This document shows positions 10,773 through 22,800 of a stretch of DNA of 64,000 bases, one piece after another. The stretch lies in contig NC_134662.1 in NCBI RefSeq assembly GCF_030463565.1, positions 3,782,001 to 3,846,000 of the forward strand, written 5' to 3'. The translations under genes and the position numbers were made by a program. How positions within the stretch are numbered: position 1 is the first letter of the stretch; every line of letters begins with the position of its first letter. Origin of the DNA: Pelecanus crispus (lineage: Eukaryota; Chordata; Aves; Pelecaniformes; Pelecanidae). The notes beneath the pieces were generated by a model, which was not told the DNA's origin, made no database searches, and saw only the letters and a program-made list of their open reading frames with translations.

Positions 10773-13700
10773 GGCAGGGAGCATTCCCGGCAGCCCGTGT
10801 GCATGTGGCGGAGGTTAGTCAGGGCCTGCTCCCGCAGCACCCGGCGCTGCCACTCGCATCGCCTGGGCCGTGGGTGTTGGTGATGAGCTCACGTCCCGAG
10901 ACGTTACTTAATTCAGACATTGCCACCGTGCCAGGCGCTTGGCGGGGGGCGGCCGCGGGCCGCGGCGGTGCAGCCGCCGGCGGGCTCTGGGCACGGGCGT
11001 GTGCGTGTGCGCGCACGCGCCACCGGCGCGCGGTCTCAGCGGGAGCCAACGTGCCGTACGGGCAGACTTGCGCCGGCCGGCTGTGCGGGCACCGCGCCAG
11101 CCGCGGCGGGGTCCGGCTCCCATCGTGCCCCAGCGGTCAGCAGGCAGAGGAGCCCATCGCCGGGGCCTGCCCCACGCCGGCGTGTCCTGCGGCAAGCGCT
11201 GAGGGTTCCGGGTAAATTCTGCCGGTTTGCTGACACGGGATCTGCAGGGTTCAGATAAACCCAGACACGCAGGTGTTGCCGCACGCAGCTGTGGCGTTGC
11301 ACGGGCGTGTTGCCGATGGTGCTCTCCCTCCCTCGGCCCCACGCTCGTCGTGCTCTGCTGAAACCTGGGGTCTGTCGCTCATCGTGTTTCCTATCAATGA
11401 GCACGGAGGGCTGGACGGCGACGCTTAAAAAAGGACCCGGCTTCCCTCTGCAGCCCCACACGCTCCTGCCTTGCAGGGCCGGGGGGCAGGCAGCGCTTTC
11501 GGCAGATCCTGGCAACGTTGGGTGCAGCTTCCATCTCTGCTGCCAACTCCCTGGTGACTCGGGGCAGTCATTTTCTAAAAGGTCTTGGCTTCTGGGCTCT
11601 GCGCTCTTAAATAAAGCGGTCGCTGTAGCTAAAGCCCACTCGCTGCCTGGCAGTCCGGGCTTGGCCGTGCCAGGCGGGGGGTCCGGGGGCAGCTCTGGGC
11701 ACGGGCTCCATCCCAGGCTCTGCCTCGAGCCCTTGAAAGCACAAGCACCTCCTGCAGCCGGAGCAGCTTTCCAGCACGGTTCCTGCCAAGTGAGAATAAC
11801 TGGTGCAGCTGGTCTCCCCGCTCCCCTCCACCCCACATTATATATAATTGCCTATTTTAATTAATAAATTGGAGGCCACTCAAAGGAAAGCGGCAAGATT
11901 TGTTACAAACACTGCAGGGATTGTCTGCCAGCCCCGAGCCAGTCATGTCACGGCGGATTTGAATCGGTCTCCCTTTGAATTCACTCACAGACAGATCAGG
12001 AGATTTACATCGCCCACCTCGTCTCCCCAAGCCTTGCACCTCCGGGCTGCAGGTCCGGATCCCGCCCCGGCAGTTATCCGGCAGTTCCTGATAACCTGCG
12101 AGCAGCGGGCACGGGCCGAGCCCCGTCCTCACCACCGCTGCGCCGACCGGCTCTGAGGTCCAAGGGATGCTGGCGGTGTGCGGTCCCCAGCCGGCTCCCT
12201 GCGTGGCTCTGATCTCCGGGGTCCGGGATTTCACCGGCAGGCAGGGGCCGGCAGCCGCTGAGGCAGGGCAGCGGCGTGGCAGCGTAGTGCCCGGATCTCG
12301 GAGCACGAGCTGTCCGGCTGCACCGTCCCGGCGGGGAGCCCACCTGCCTCCGGAGCAGCGACGGTGCAGAGGCTCGGGGGGAAGTTCAGAGTCTTGGGGG
12401 ACTGCTTTCAGGCTCCACCAAAAATTTCCCTTTTCTTTTTTTTTTTCTTTCTGGATTCTTTGCTTTTCTTATGCTTGATTTAAACCATTGTTTTTGAAGG
12501 GAAATCTTAATGTGAAAAACATGTTTTGTTTTTCTACTAACTGCAAGCCTGGGCTATGTAAGCAATCAAGCTTCTCTGATGAGGGCTGTGGGGCGGACGG
12601 GGGCTCCGCGGGGGGACGTGCCCTGCGGCGGCTCTGCCCTTCACTGGCCGAATATCCGGCTGCCGAAAGCCGGGGACCGGGGTCCTGCGGGGCTGCCAGG
12701 CTGGCAGGGCCGGGATGCCCCAGCCCGGCTCAGCTCGGCCTCAGCCCCGGCGGCTGTCGTCATCGCAGCTTGTAGCGGAAACCTCCTTCTCCCGGCGAGG
12801 GCCGGTGCTGCAAGGTCAGACTGCGGGAATGGTGTCAGCCAGCCGGCATCCGTGGGACTCGCGGCAGGATCAGCCCCTCCAGTGGCTCCGTCGGATGGCT
12901 TCTCCCCCGACTCGGAGGGGCCAGGCTGGGACCTGAGCGGGAGGGTTGCGATCAGCCCTCGCTTACCTGCACCCCGCCGGGCAGGAGGGCCGCTTGCCTT
13001 TGCTCTCCCAAACACACTGCCCTCATCCTGGGCAGCGCTGCCCAGCCTCCCGCGGGAGCCCTGGGCCCGTGCTCCGGTGTCCGTCAGTCCCTGCGCCCTC
13101 GTCCGTGGGACTGACAGCGGGACGCGGCTGCGGGGGCTGCAGCCGGTGGGGGGGTCAATGGGCGGAACGAGGCCGGCGTCTCCCAGCCCTTCCCGAGCCA
13201 AGCTGTGTCTGCGATGAGTGCTGGGTTGGGCTGGTGCGGGGCTCCAGGAGCACTCTGGAGAAGACCCCCCGGGGAGGAAGGTGGAAGAAATGCGCTTAGG
13301 TGCTGGCTGAGCCTGCATCCTCCATCAGGCCGGTATCGCCTCCGATACCGGTGACCAGCAGCCCGGCTGTCCCATCCGGATAACCAGCACGTTGCTCCCG
13401 CACCAAAGACCAGCAGGGCAGACGCTGCCCTTCCTGCTCCAGCAGCACCTCTCCGCAGCCTCTCCGAGGAGCCAGAGAGGCTGTAATGACCCGGGAGCTT
13501 TTACCCACTCTCAGCTCCTCTGGACCCAGTTCAGTCCCACACGATTTCATTATGTTTTACGGCGCTGCCAGCTCTTCCCTCGAGGCTCGGTTTGGTCCTT
13601 CCTTCCACCGCGGCAGAGGAAGCATTTACACTGGGGAAACCGCACGGCCGGCCCGGCCGCTGACTCACGGCTTGTTTACACGGCGTGCCCGTGAAAGTTA

Positions 13701-15759
13701 CTCAGAGAAGTGTGTCACGCGTGGCGGTGCCCGGCCACGCGAGCCCGGAGACCCGGCAGCCGCTGCAGCTCCTGCGGGGACGGTTACGGAAAGCCCGGCT
13801 GAGCGAGGGGGTGGCCGGCTGCTCCCAAGGAGGCACCGGGCACAGAGGTGATTCCTGCTGCAGTTTTCCCAGGGACGCTCGAAGCAGCAGCATCCTCTGC
13901 CCCATGGGATGAAGGACGCGATTTGCTCACGGCGTTGTCCTCGCGCCTGCCCCGCCGGCTTCCTGGAGGATGGAGGCGCGCGGCCGCTACTCCCTCTGCC
14001 TGCGTGTACATGGGTGGTTTTGCGCATGCGTGTACACGGGTCGCTTTCCCACATCCTCTTCCTCGTGAAAGGTGTTCCCTGCTTGGAAGCACTTGGTGCG
14101 GCGGGGAGTGACCCTGGCAGCAGTGCGGGGCTGCGTGGGGCTGAGCGGCAGCGGGGAGCCCCGCTCTTCTTCCTCCCCGGCCAGAGCCATGTCCTGGGTG
14201 CAGCCAGCACCCTCCCGCTCCTCTCGTGGCGCGCCCGGCTCGGGCTGGACCCCGGCAGGTGACCCGTGGCTTGTTCGGTGTTGCCGACGCAAGCCTCGCC
14301 GGCCACGGTGGAGCCCTGCCGAGCCCTCACCCCAGCTCCCCCGCCGTGCCTGCCCCCCACGAGGCTCAGCCAGCCATGTGGGCAACAAGATCGTTCTGTA
14401 AGGAACTCATTAAGGCAGCTATAAATCTGTGTGTGCACAGACAGGAGAGATGAAAACCAGAGCCAACTGCAGGCTGTAGACAAGAGACATCTGTTCTTTC
14501 ACTGAGAGGGGGAACGCGCTTTTTCAGACCCGGCTCCTTCTCCTGGGCCGGGCAGCAGGGTCCTGTGGGATGGGATGGGATGTCCATGCTGCTTCCTGGC
14601 TCCGGCCACTGCTTTCCCTCATCCCAGCCTTCCCGGCCTCCGCTCCACGCTGCTTGCACCTCCTGGCACCATGCGCCAGCATTTCCCCGGCAAAGACAGA
14701 GCCCGGAGCATCTTCCATGCAACACAAGGCAGAGCTGGGGACACCAGAACTGAAGATGCTTGGAAGGGAAGAATTTCAGGAGAGCACGGCTCTTGCTGGG
14801 GGCAGCCAAAGCCCTGGAGAGTGAGAGGAGGGTGCTGAGGAGGGGAGAGGGAGCAAACCCACCCCGGGATGATGCTTCCTGCAGCGGGGGGCCCTGCAGT
14901 GCGCAGGGCAATGCCGGGTGCCAGCAGCAGGAAGGGGGTCTGGGTCTCCCCCCCCAGGCACCCCCCGAGGCCCATCCGGGACCGGCCACCCCCAGGGAGA
15001 GGCGCAGGGGGGGAGAGGGCCCCGAGCAGCGGCAGCAGCGGCAGCAGCGAGGCCAGAACCGGAGAGCTGAGAGCCGCCCTGATGGACTCACTGGCTGGGC
15101 GTGCGGAGGGGGCGCGGGCAGCGGAACAGATCTGGGCTTTAATGAAGCCTCTGACAGAGTGCCTCGTGAAATCTTACCCAAATAATTAAATCCAATTGCC
15201 TGAGATATGAGCACTTTTACAATACACTGAAAACTGGCACGGAGATGCTCAGCTAAATGGCAGGGAGTCAGGCTGGGGGGGCTGCAGGGGGGCAGCGGGT
15301 GCCGCATCGTTTAACCTCTTTCCTGCCGGCAGCCTGGAAGCCAAGGTACAGGGTGCGTTAATTAACTGCCCAGTTACACCTCGTTAGGGGCCAGAGCCGC
15401 CAGCCCAGCGGGGAGGGGAAAGGCACGCTGCAAGAAACCATCTCGCAAATCCCACCGCCCGCTCCTCGGCCCGGGCATTCGCAGGGTGCAGTCGGGATGG
15501 CAGAAAGGCATTAGCGGGAGGGATCTGAGTTTGGTCAGGAGTCAAACAGGCCGGGTGATCAGATTTGGAGGGGCAGGTCTTGGGAAGATATGCAAGCCTC
15601 CCGCCCCCCTGCCCTCCCCACACGCAAGCTCTCCCGCCCTGCCCTCCTTCATCTGCAGAAGTGGAAGTGTCCCAGGAACATGAAACGATTACTCGGCGAG
15701 GAGAATCCAGCTCAGCACTTCTTGGCATTTGTTCACGGCTTTTCATCTTCAAAGCTCCT

Positions 15760-15875
15760 TGCAAACATTAGCCAACTAATCCCTGCAACCTTCCTGTGAG
15801 ATAGTGCAGGATCAAGCAGAGGAGCATTATCTCGCCGCAGCAGATGGGGAAACTGAGGCACGGAGCGGTGACGCT
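15760..15875 (+). repeat. Ancient MIR-like SINE fragment
   Basis: The sequence contains CTTGCAAACATTAG, ATCCCTGCAACCTTCCTGTGAG and CAGATGGGGAAACTGAGGCA. The last matches the best conserved part of MIR-type elements (cagatgaggaaactgaggc). It is diverged and truncated. The assignment is by eye. Confidence 0.55.
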
Positions 15876-18800
15876 GCTGCCCCGGGGCGCGGGGCGAAGC
15901 TACGTGTCAGCGCTGGGGGTGGAGTGTGGCCGGCCGGGCCATCGAGGTGTGGATCGCGCCGCTCCGCCACTCTCTCCCCAATGCCGGTGATGCAGCCGTG
16001 AGCCATAAGCATCTCTCCGATTTACCCGGCTGGAGCCGTACGGACACGGCGGAGAAAATCCAGCCCCAGGGTCAGAGCCGCCGGCAGCAGCTCCGCACCT
16101 CGAGGGGCAGCTCCCCACCACGGTGGAGGGGCCGTGTGCCGCGGGGCTGCGGAGCCGGTGTTGCCCATGGCACCGGGACGGTGCCTTTAGCTCACGCCTC
16201 GCACCAGCGACTCGCCACGTGCTCTGAGGGATGCTCGTGGAGGGGGACACTGAGGCTCGGGTCAAGCTTTGCCCGATTCCTGCTGCGCTTTGGTGCCGAC
16301 CCTCGGCAGATAACGAGCTGGCCCCGCTGCACCGAGCGCGGGTCCCATTCCCGGGGGGTTTCTGGGTTCCTGTGGCCCCATGGCTACACCTGAGCTCGGG
16401 CAGCGCCTCGGGCTGCGGGGACCCCCGGCCGGCAGCCCCGCTCCCTGCGAGCGCTGCTGGGGCGTTTGGCAGCATCTCTGCTTGCATGGGAGAAACTTGG
16501 GAGTCCCACTGCAACAGGGAGCATAACGGGACCCGGATCGCTTTGCTCCAAGGGGCAAATGGCGACCAAGAGACATCCAGGGACTTGCTCAACGCCCGCC
16601 AGCGGATCCACGCTGTCAGTGTGAAGCCTCTACTCTTTTGCCTGTGCCCTGACCCTGGGCTTTGTGAAAAAACGCTTCTCAATTGAATGTCTTGTTGCAA
16701 ATTGCAGCTCTAATTGGTTTAGCAGAGTTTAATTAGCCTGAACTGATGAGAGAGGCGAGATTCCCTCCTTAAAGGAGCCCAGCAGTTCAGGAGGAGAATG
16801 AAGCAGCCAGGGTTTTGGGGGGGGGGGGGTGGTTGGCTCTTGAACCTCAGCCTGAAACCTCGCTGCGGCCCAAACCGTAGGGGGAAGCCGCCTGACCCAG
16901 CACAATACCCGCACCCAGACGGAAAGGTCAGATGTGAGGCTGCCATTCAGCGCGGCTGCAAAGAGCTCCTTTGTCCCCGCTCCAGCTCCTCCCGCCGCCC
17001 CCAGCCCCCTGCCCAGCCCATGGGCTCCTTTGATTCTCCTCGGGTGCCACTGCCGCGGCAGGGCTGGTTTCTCCGCTGTTCCCAGCCCGGCTCCTCTCCC
17101 CTCCTCGCTCCGCGGGTGCTGCTGGGGCTGTTACCGCCCGGGCCGCTCGTGGGAGCGGAGGGGAGCGGGGAGGCAGCGTCGCCCCACGTGCGGCAGACTG
17201 GTTGGTGGAGTTTTTGCTCCCAGCTTTGCTTGAGAACCAGCCTGGGCCCTCGCCTGAGGCGTGACCATGGGCAAGTCGCTTCCCTGCCCACGGCAGGACG
17301 GCGCTTCCCAGGGCTGCCGAAGCCGGGGCAGGGGGCGAGCGGAACCCCCGGCGTGGCTTTGCTGGGAGCAGGGCAGAACTTGGTGGGGCTCTGAGCCCCC
17401 CGGGCACCGGCAGGCCTTTTCGAGGCAGCGCCGAGTTACGCCGGCTCAGGGGAAGGAGCCCGACCCGCTTCCCTCCCGGCCTCCAGGCTCCTCCTGCCCC
17501 ACGTCAGGCGGAGCGGGAGCCCGGCTGCTCCCTTCCAGATGCAGCGCTGCGGAGTGAGGTCCGACTCCTTCCCTGCCAGAGCCGGCCAGTTGTGCAATGC
17601 TGCTCGCAGCCAGGGAAAATCCCTTCCTGGCCTCCGCGAGCTCCTCTTGCATCCTGGAGCATGTGAGCGAGTGCATCACCGCCCGCTCGCTCATTGAAAT
17701 CCATCTCGGGGATTTGGCTCCCCAGCCCTCTGCCCTTACATGGGCAATTGCTCCAAGGCCGGTGGGATGGGGATGGGCAAGGGAGCAGCGCTGCCCAGCC
17801 TGGCACCAGCAGCACGCCAGGAGCCTGCGCAGCCGGGGGCTGCCGGCTCCGTCCTTCCTCCCCAGGACAGCAGACCCTCCGCCGTCCCTCGCGGCGGGGG
17901 TCCCTGCCCCACACACACGCTGTGCAGCGGTACTGTGGCACCGCAGGGCCCGAGGGCTCCTCCGCCGAAGCCCTGTGGTGTACACCAATGCCACGTGGGG
18001 TAAAACCCCAGCCGTCCCCATTCCCGTCCCCTCCCTGGGGGTGCAAGGGGCTGTATGGGGAGAAGAGGGGGAAGATCCGCCTCGGTGGAAGGCCAGCCCG
18101 CTGCCCTTCCCTGGGACTTGTCCTTAGGACGGAGGGAGGGACGGGGACGCGGTGGTGCCAGCGGACGCAACGGCTCTGCCTGCGCTGACTGCTGGCATCG
18201 CACCCAGCTCCCCTCCGGTCATGGGACGCAGGCTGCTCCGTGCCTCACTGGACCAAAGCTGCATCCAGGCTCATCCCGCGCCAAACCGAGCTGCTTATGC
18301 TGTGCTGGCACCGGCTCGGAGCGAGGAGGCTGCTGCTGGGCCAGAGGGGTGGTGCAAGGTCCCCTGGGCCCTCCGGCCGGGGCCCCTCTCCTGAAAGAGC
18401 CCGGCTCAGCTCTGCCGAAAACATGACCTCAGCTGAGGCCAGTGCAAAGGGTAAAACGTTCCTCAGCTGCACAGCCGGGAGACGGACGCAGAAGTTCACG
18501 GGGCTGGAGAAGGGCTCTGGACTGCAGCAGGAGGAGCGGGAACAGGCAGAGCACGCCGTGTCGCCAGCGCTCTGCCCGGGGAGCGGGGGTGACAGATGGG
18601 GGGCCCTGACTGCGCCCCGACCCCCCTTGCAGATGGGCGGGTGATCTCTGGGCGGTGGCACCGAGCAGGGAGCGAGGCCAGGCCGTGTCGGGGAGCCTGG
18701 GCTGCCCGCAGCCCCCCCTGCCCGCCCCCGTCCTGATGGGAACCCCCCGAAGCCTGGCAGCGCTGGCAGCGCTGCGGTTCCCCAGCCCCGGCCAGGCCGT

Positions 18801-18984
18801 GCAGGGTCTGGCACACGTTTGGGAGCCGGGACGAGCGGCCCTAGCACAATGGGGACACGCGGGGAGGACAGTGACGGTGTGTGCCATGGGGGGGGTGCGT
18901 GTCCCCCCCAGCTCTTCTCCTTCCCCTCCTCACCTTGCGCGGCTTGCCCAGGTGAGGGCTCACACGGCTCGAGGCAGCGGGACC

Positions 18985-19035
18985 CAGCCGTGCCTCAGTT
19001 TCCCCACCGGCACAGTGTGGGTGATGCTGGGCTGC
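18985..19035 (-). repeat. Short MIR-like fragment
   Basis: TGCCTCAGTTTCCCCACCGG at 18991-19010 is the reverse complement of the conserved MIR core word (gaaactgaggca). Only about 40-50 bases are recognisable, so the call rests on one diagnostic word. Confidence 0.35.
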
Positions 19036-19719
19036 CGGGGGAGCTGCGCTGGTGTTTAGGGAGCAGAGATGAAAGGAGCCACATGACACAGACCTTACCG
19101 TAACTCTGCTGCCAGACGGGGCTGCCGTGGGGAGGAGGAGGAGGAGGGCGGGAGGAGGCAGACACAGGGTTCATGCGAGGATGGGTGGGTGGGGAGGGAG
19201 CGGCGTGCGGGAGGGACAGGGTCGGGCAGGGGGGCTGCTCTGGGCAGCACCCAGGCCCCAGCGCTCCCCCACCCCCCGGGGGCTCCCGGGACGCGTCTCT
19301 GCTCTCTCTGCCCCGGCCCTTGCTCCGCTGCTGGGGGCTCCGCACCCCCAAGCACGGGGGTCACCCCCAAAACCTTCCCCTCCCCATCTCCATCCCAGCG
19401 CGGTCCAGCTGCGAGCTGCCGGCTCCCCCCGGCTCGGCCCGGAGGACACACGGACACATCCCCACCCCGACACCCCCACCCTCGCCCACCCAGCACCCAC
19501 AGGCGGGGGCGAGCATATCCTCACTGCCACCCCCCCCCCGGCACCCCAATTTCCACCCTCCCCCCCCCCCCCGCTGCCCTCCCTTGCACCCCAACTCCCA
19601 GCACCGGCCCCTCGCCCCCCAACTTCCACCCCCACCCCGCTGCCCCCGCCCCCGGCCGCGGCCCCCCCCCCCTCCGCCGCCGCCGCCGCCCCGCCCGGTG
19701 ATTCACGCCGCCCCGCCGC

Positions 19720-19822
19720 TTTATAGCTCCGCCGGCCCCGCCGCCGCTGCACAGGCAACAGGTCACCGGAGCGTCCCGGCCCCGTCCCGGCCCCATCCCC
19801 GTCCCGCCGCCCCGGCCCGGCC
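19720..19822 (+). promoter_or_regulatory. FSTL3: FSTL3 core promoter and 5' UTR (candidate)
   Basis: A TATA-like TTTATAG sits at 19720-19726 in CpG-rich DNA about 100 bases before the FSTL3 start codon. Transcription would then begin near 19750 and give a 5' UTR of about 70 bases. This is inferred from position and motif; no transcript was available. Confidence 0.45.
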
Positions 19823-22800
19823 ATGCCGCTGCGGCTGGCGCTCTGCCTGCTCGCCCTCTGCAGCCCCGCCGCCGCCGCGCACGGTAAGTGCTGCCCGGGG
19901 CGGGGGAGGGGGGGGGGGGGAGTCCCGGTGGCGAAGAGGGGGGGGCCCGCACCGGGGGGCACCGGGGCCGCCGCTCCCGCCGGGGCCGCCCGCTGCCCCC
20001 GGCCGTCGGTGCCGCCGCGCCCCGGCCCCGCTGGCAGGTGCTTGGGGTGGGGGTGGCCCCGGGGGCCCGGCGCCGCTACCGGGCCACCCCCCCCTCCCTT
20101 CCCCGCCGCCGCTATCCGCCCTCCCGGCAGCCGCCTCCCCGGCCGGGTGGGTGCGGGCTGCGGGGCTGGGCTGCCGGCGGCAAAAACCCGCTTTACCGGG
20201 ATCGCTCGGGTGCCAGGCGGTGGTGGAGTGGGTGCCCGGTGCCCGGCAGTGCCGCTCAGGTGGCCCCGGTCCCCAAACTGTCCCTCCCCGGGGGCAGCCG
20301 CCTCTGGCAGGCTCGGTCCCGGGGCTGCCGTAGCGGGGGCGAGTGCCCATGGTCCTGCGTGGCCCCGCTGCCGCGTCCCGTACCGTGGCGGTGCCGGTGC
20401 CCGACCCCGGCATCCCGCACCCCTGCGTGCCCCGGGATGGGGGCAACCTGGGCAACAGCCTGGCTGGCCTGCCAGCCCCCCTGCATTGCTCCCAGGACGG
20501 CTGCCTGGGCGGGGGTCCCTCTCGCCAGGCTGGGGGGCAGTTGAGCTGCGCTCCGGAGCGTTGGGACCTGGGTAGGAAGAACTGGGAACAGCGGCCGGTT
20601 CGTGATCTGGGTGTGGAGTTTGCAGCTCAAACCCCTCCTGGTTCGGCCGCTCATGCTGGCAGCTCCAGCGGGCGCCTGGGAGGTGTCCCGGCTCTTTGGT
20701 AGCCGTTTCCTCGCAGGGAAGCCATGCCGGCACCCAGGCTGGCCGGGCCCCCGGTCCAGGGCTCCAGTGGCCCTTCCCAGCGCTGCGGTGCCGTGGCCGC
20801 GAGTGCCAGCGTCGGTTCTCTCACAGCAGCGCTGGAGTTTCCGTCTTCCCCCTCACACGGTCCCGTTCGTCTCCATCACTCCCTGCCAGCGTGGGCAGGC
20901 GCTGCGCTCCCCGGATAGCGGCAGGTCGGGATGCCCAGAAGGACAGGGAAGGCTCCCGTGAGGCCCCTCGTGCTGCGGCAGCCCCCCGGGATCGGATTTG
21001 GCATCGCCCCAGCCCGTGGGATTTGCGCTCGCTGCCTTGCAGCGTCGAGTACCGGTGCTGGAAGGCCTTGGGCAGGGACGCGTTGCGTCCCCCCCGGCCA
21101 CAGCCCGGGTCCTCCTGCACCCTCGTGGCTGAGGCGCCGAGGATGGGGCACCCTGAGACCCCCACGCTGGCCCCCTCCGGCCCGCAGCCGCCTGGCTCCG
21201 CTCGCAGGACGGGTGGGCTCCGACCCCCTGCCTGAGGCACATCCCTTGTCGGCATCCCCGCACCCCAGCGCGGCTCGGGAGGGGGCAGGTGCCGGGGTGC
21301 GCCCCAGAAGCTGGACGCGTGGGCAGGGGGTGCGTGGGTCCGTCCCGTTGCGGGTGGGATCGCTCTGTGCCCACGGGCAGCAGTTGCGGGGCAAGCATGG
21401 TGCAAAGCTGGCACACGGCTCCCGGGGAGCTTGGTACGGCAGGGGAATTGGGGCCACGGGGTGTCGTAAGGGAAAAACGGGCTTGAAAGAGCGATTAGGC
21501 AAATCCACGGGGGATAAAGCCACCGAGGGCAGAGGCGTGTTGGCCGGGCTGATGCCTCCAGAGGTGTCCAGGCTGCCGGTTCCCACAGCCCGAGGGTTTG
21601 CTCCGTTCACGGCCGCCCCACGGAGCTGTTGCTGGTCGCAGCCGGGCCGGGAGCCCCACGTGCTTTTGGCCAAACCAAAAGCGGGTGCATGGCGGGGGGT
21701 GGGGTACGACACACACCTGGGGTCCGAGGCGGGTGCCGACCCTGCTTTGGAGCAGGGTGAATCCCTACTTTGGATGGGAGCGACTCCAGCCTGGCACTGG
21801 CAGGATCAGTCCCTTCCCCCATCCATCCCTCACATCTTTAGCTGTTTAACAAACCTCAAACGCAGCTAATGAGAGCATAAACCCAAATAAGCGTCAGAAG
21901 AGGCTGGTTTGCAGAGGCGGAAATTGCAAAGGAATCACTCACAAAAAAAAAAAAAAAATATAACCGATTCGCTCGTGGAGTTAAGGAACAAACAGGCTTT
22001 TGACTCAGAGGGATCTGATGCCGCTGGGCTGGCCCCGTCCCAAGGGCTGTGTCAAGTGCCCCGTTCTCAGCCGGTGGCTCGGCCACTCCTCACAAAGGCC
22101 GTGGGTGTTGGGTCCCCAAGCCGCGGGGATGGTCCCTGTCCCTCTGTGGGACCACTGACACATGCCAGCGATCCAGCCCTCACAGCACAGGCGCCCGTCA
22201 GCCCTGCTTTGGGTGTCCCTGCAGCCCTGCTTTTGGGTGGTGGGGGCTGGAGCCTCCCCTCTGTGGGGTCAGGCAGGAGTTAGGCAGCGACGCAGGCAGG
22301 GAGGGCAGGGCAAGCGGGGGGGGCAAGCTGCAAGCCCACATCCTGGCTCGCCCACTGGGCATCTCCCAGAGCATCAGTTGCGAGCGCTGGGATAACTGGC
22401 GTGTCCCTGCGGTCCCGGTGCTAGGTTTGAAGCCTGTTGCCAGAGGAGCCGGGCTGCCGGAACCCCGGGGTGCTGGGATGGCAGCGTGGGCACCGAGCTG
22501 CTGCACCGTGCCGGGCGCTCACAGGGACGCCTGCTCCGGGACAGCCCTTGTGCCCCAGGAGAGGTGGGAGCCAACATGGAGCCTCTTTAGCTTCCCCACC
22601 TCGTCCCATGCTGACCCTTCCCAGCACTGCTGCGGTCCCCACGCCTCTGCCCCGCAGGCGGCCCGGCCACGGCCGGGGTCTCGCCACCCTTCGCGCGGTG
22701 GCACGGTGCAGCCGGGACCCCTCACCCTCTGCCCTCTCCGCAGGTGGGATCTGCTGGCTGCAGCAGGGGAAGGAAGCCAAGTGCACCATGATCCTGAAGA

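Larger units (their letters stand above)
10773..19700. other. Intergenic, GC-rich with AT-rich islands; no gene recognised
   Basis: This is the upstream region of FSTL3. I saw no exon with recognisable protein similarity on either strand. AT-richer, less repetitive islands stand out at about 11830-12010, 12415-12550, 14385-14520, 15115-15260 and 16640-16760; these are candidate regulatory or conserved non-coding elements. Old SINE-like fragments are listed separately. Confidence 0.6.

Noticed and set aside
10118-11215. 365-codon plus-strand frame upstream of FSTL3
   Set aside because: It runs through the 10.5-kb minisatellite and GC-rich DNA. No domain, no conserved start, and overlapping minus-strand frames are similar.
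19171-20733. 520-codon minus-strand frame across FSTL3 exon 1
   Set aside because: It overlaps the FSTL3 promoter, exon 1 and intron 1 antisense. It shows low-complexity Gly/Pro/Arg content typical of CpG islands and no recognisable domain.
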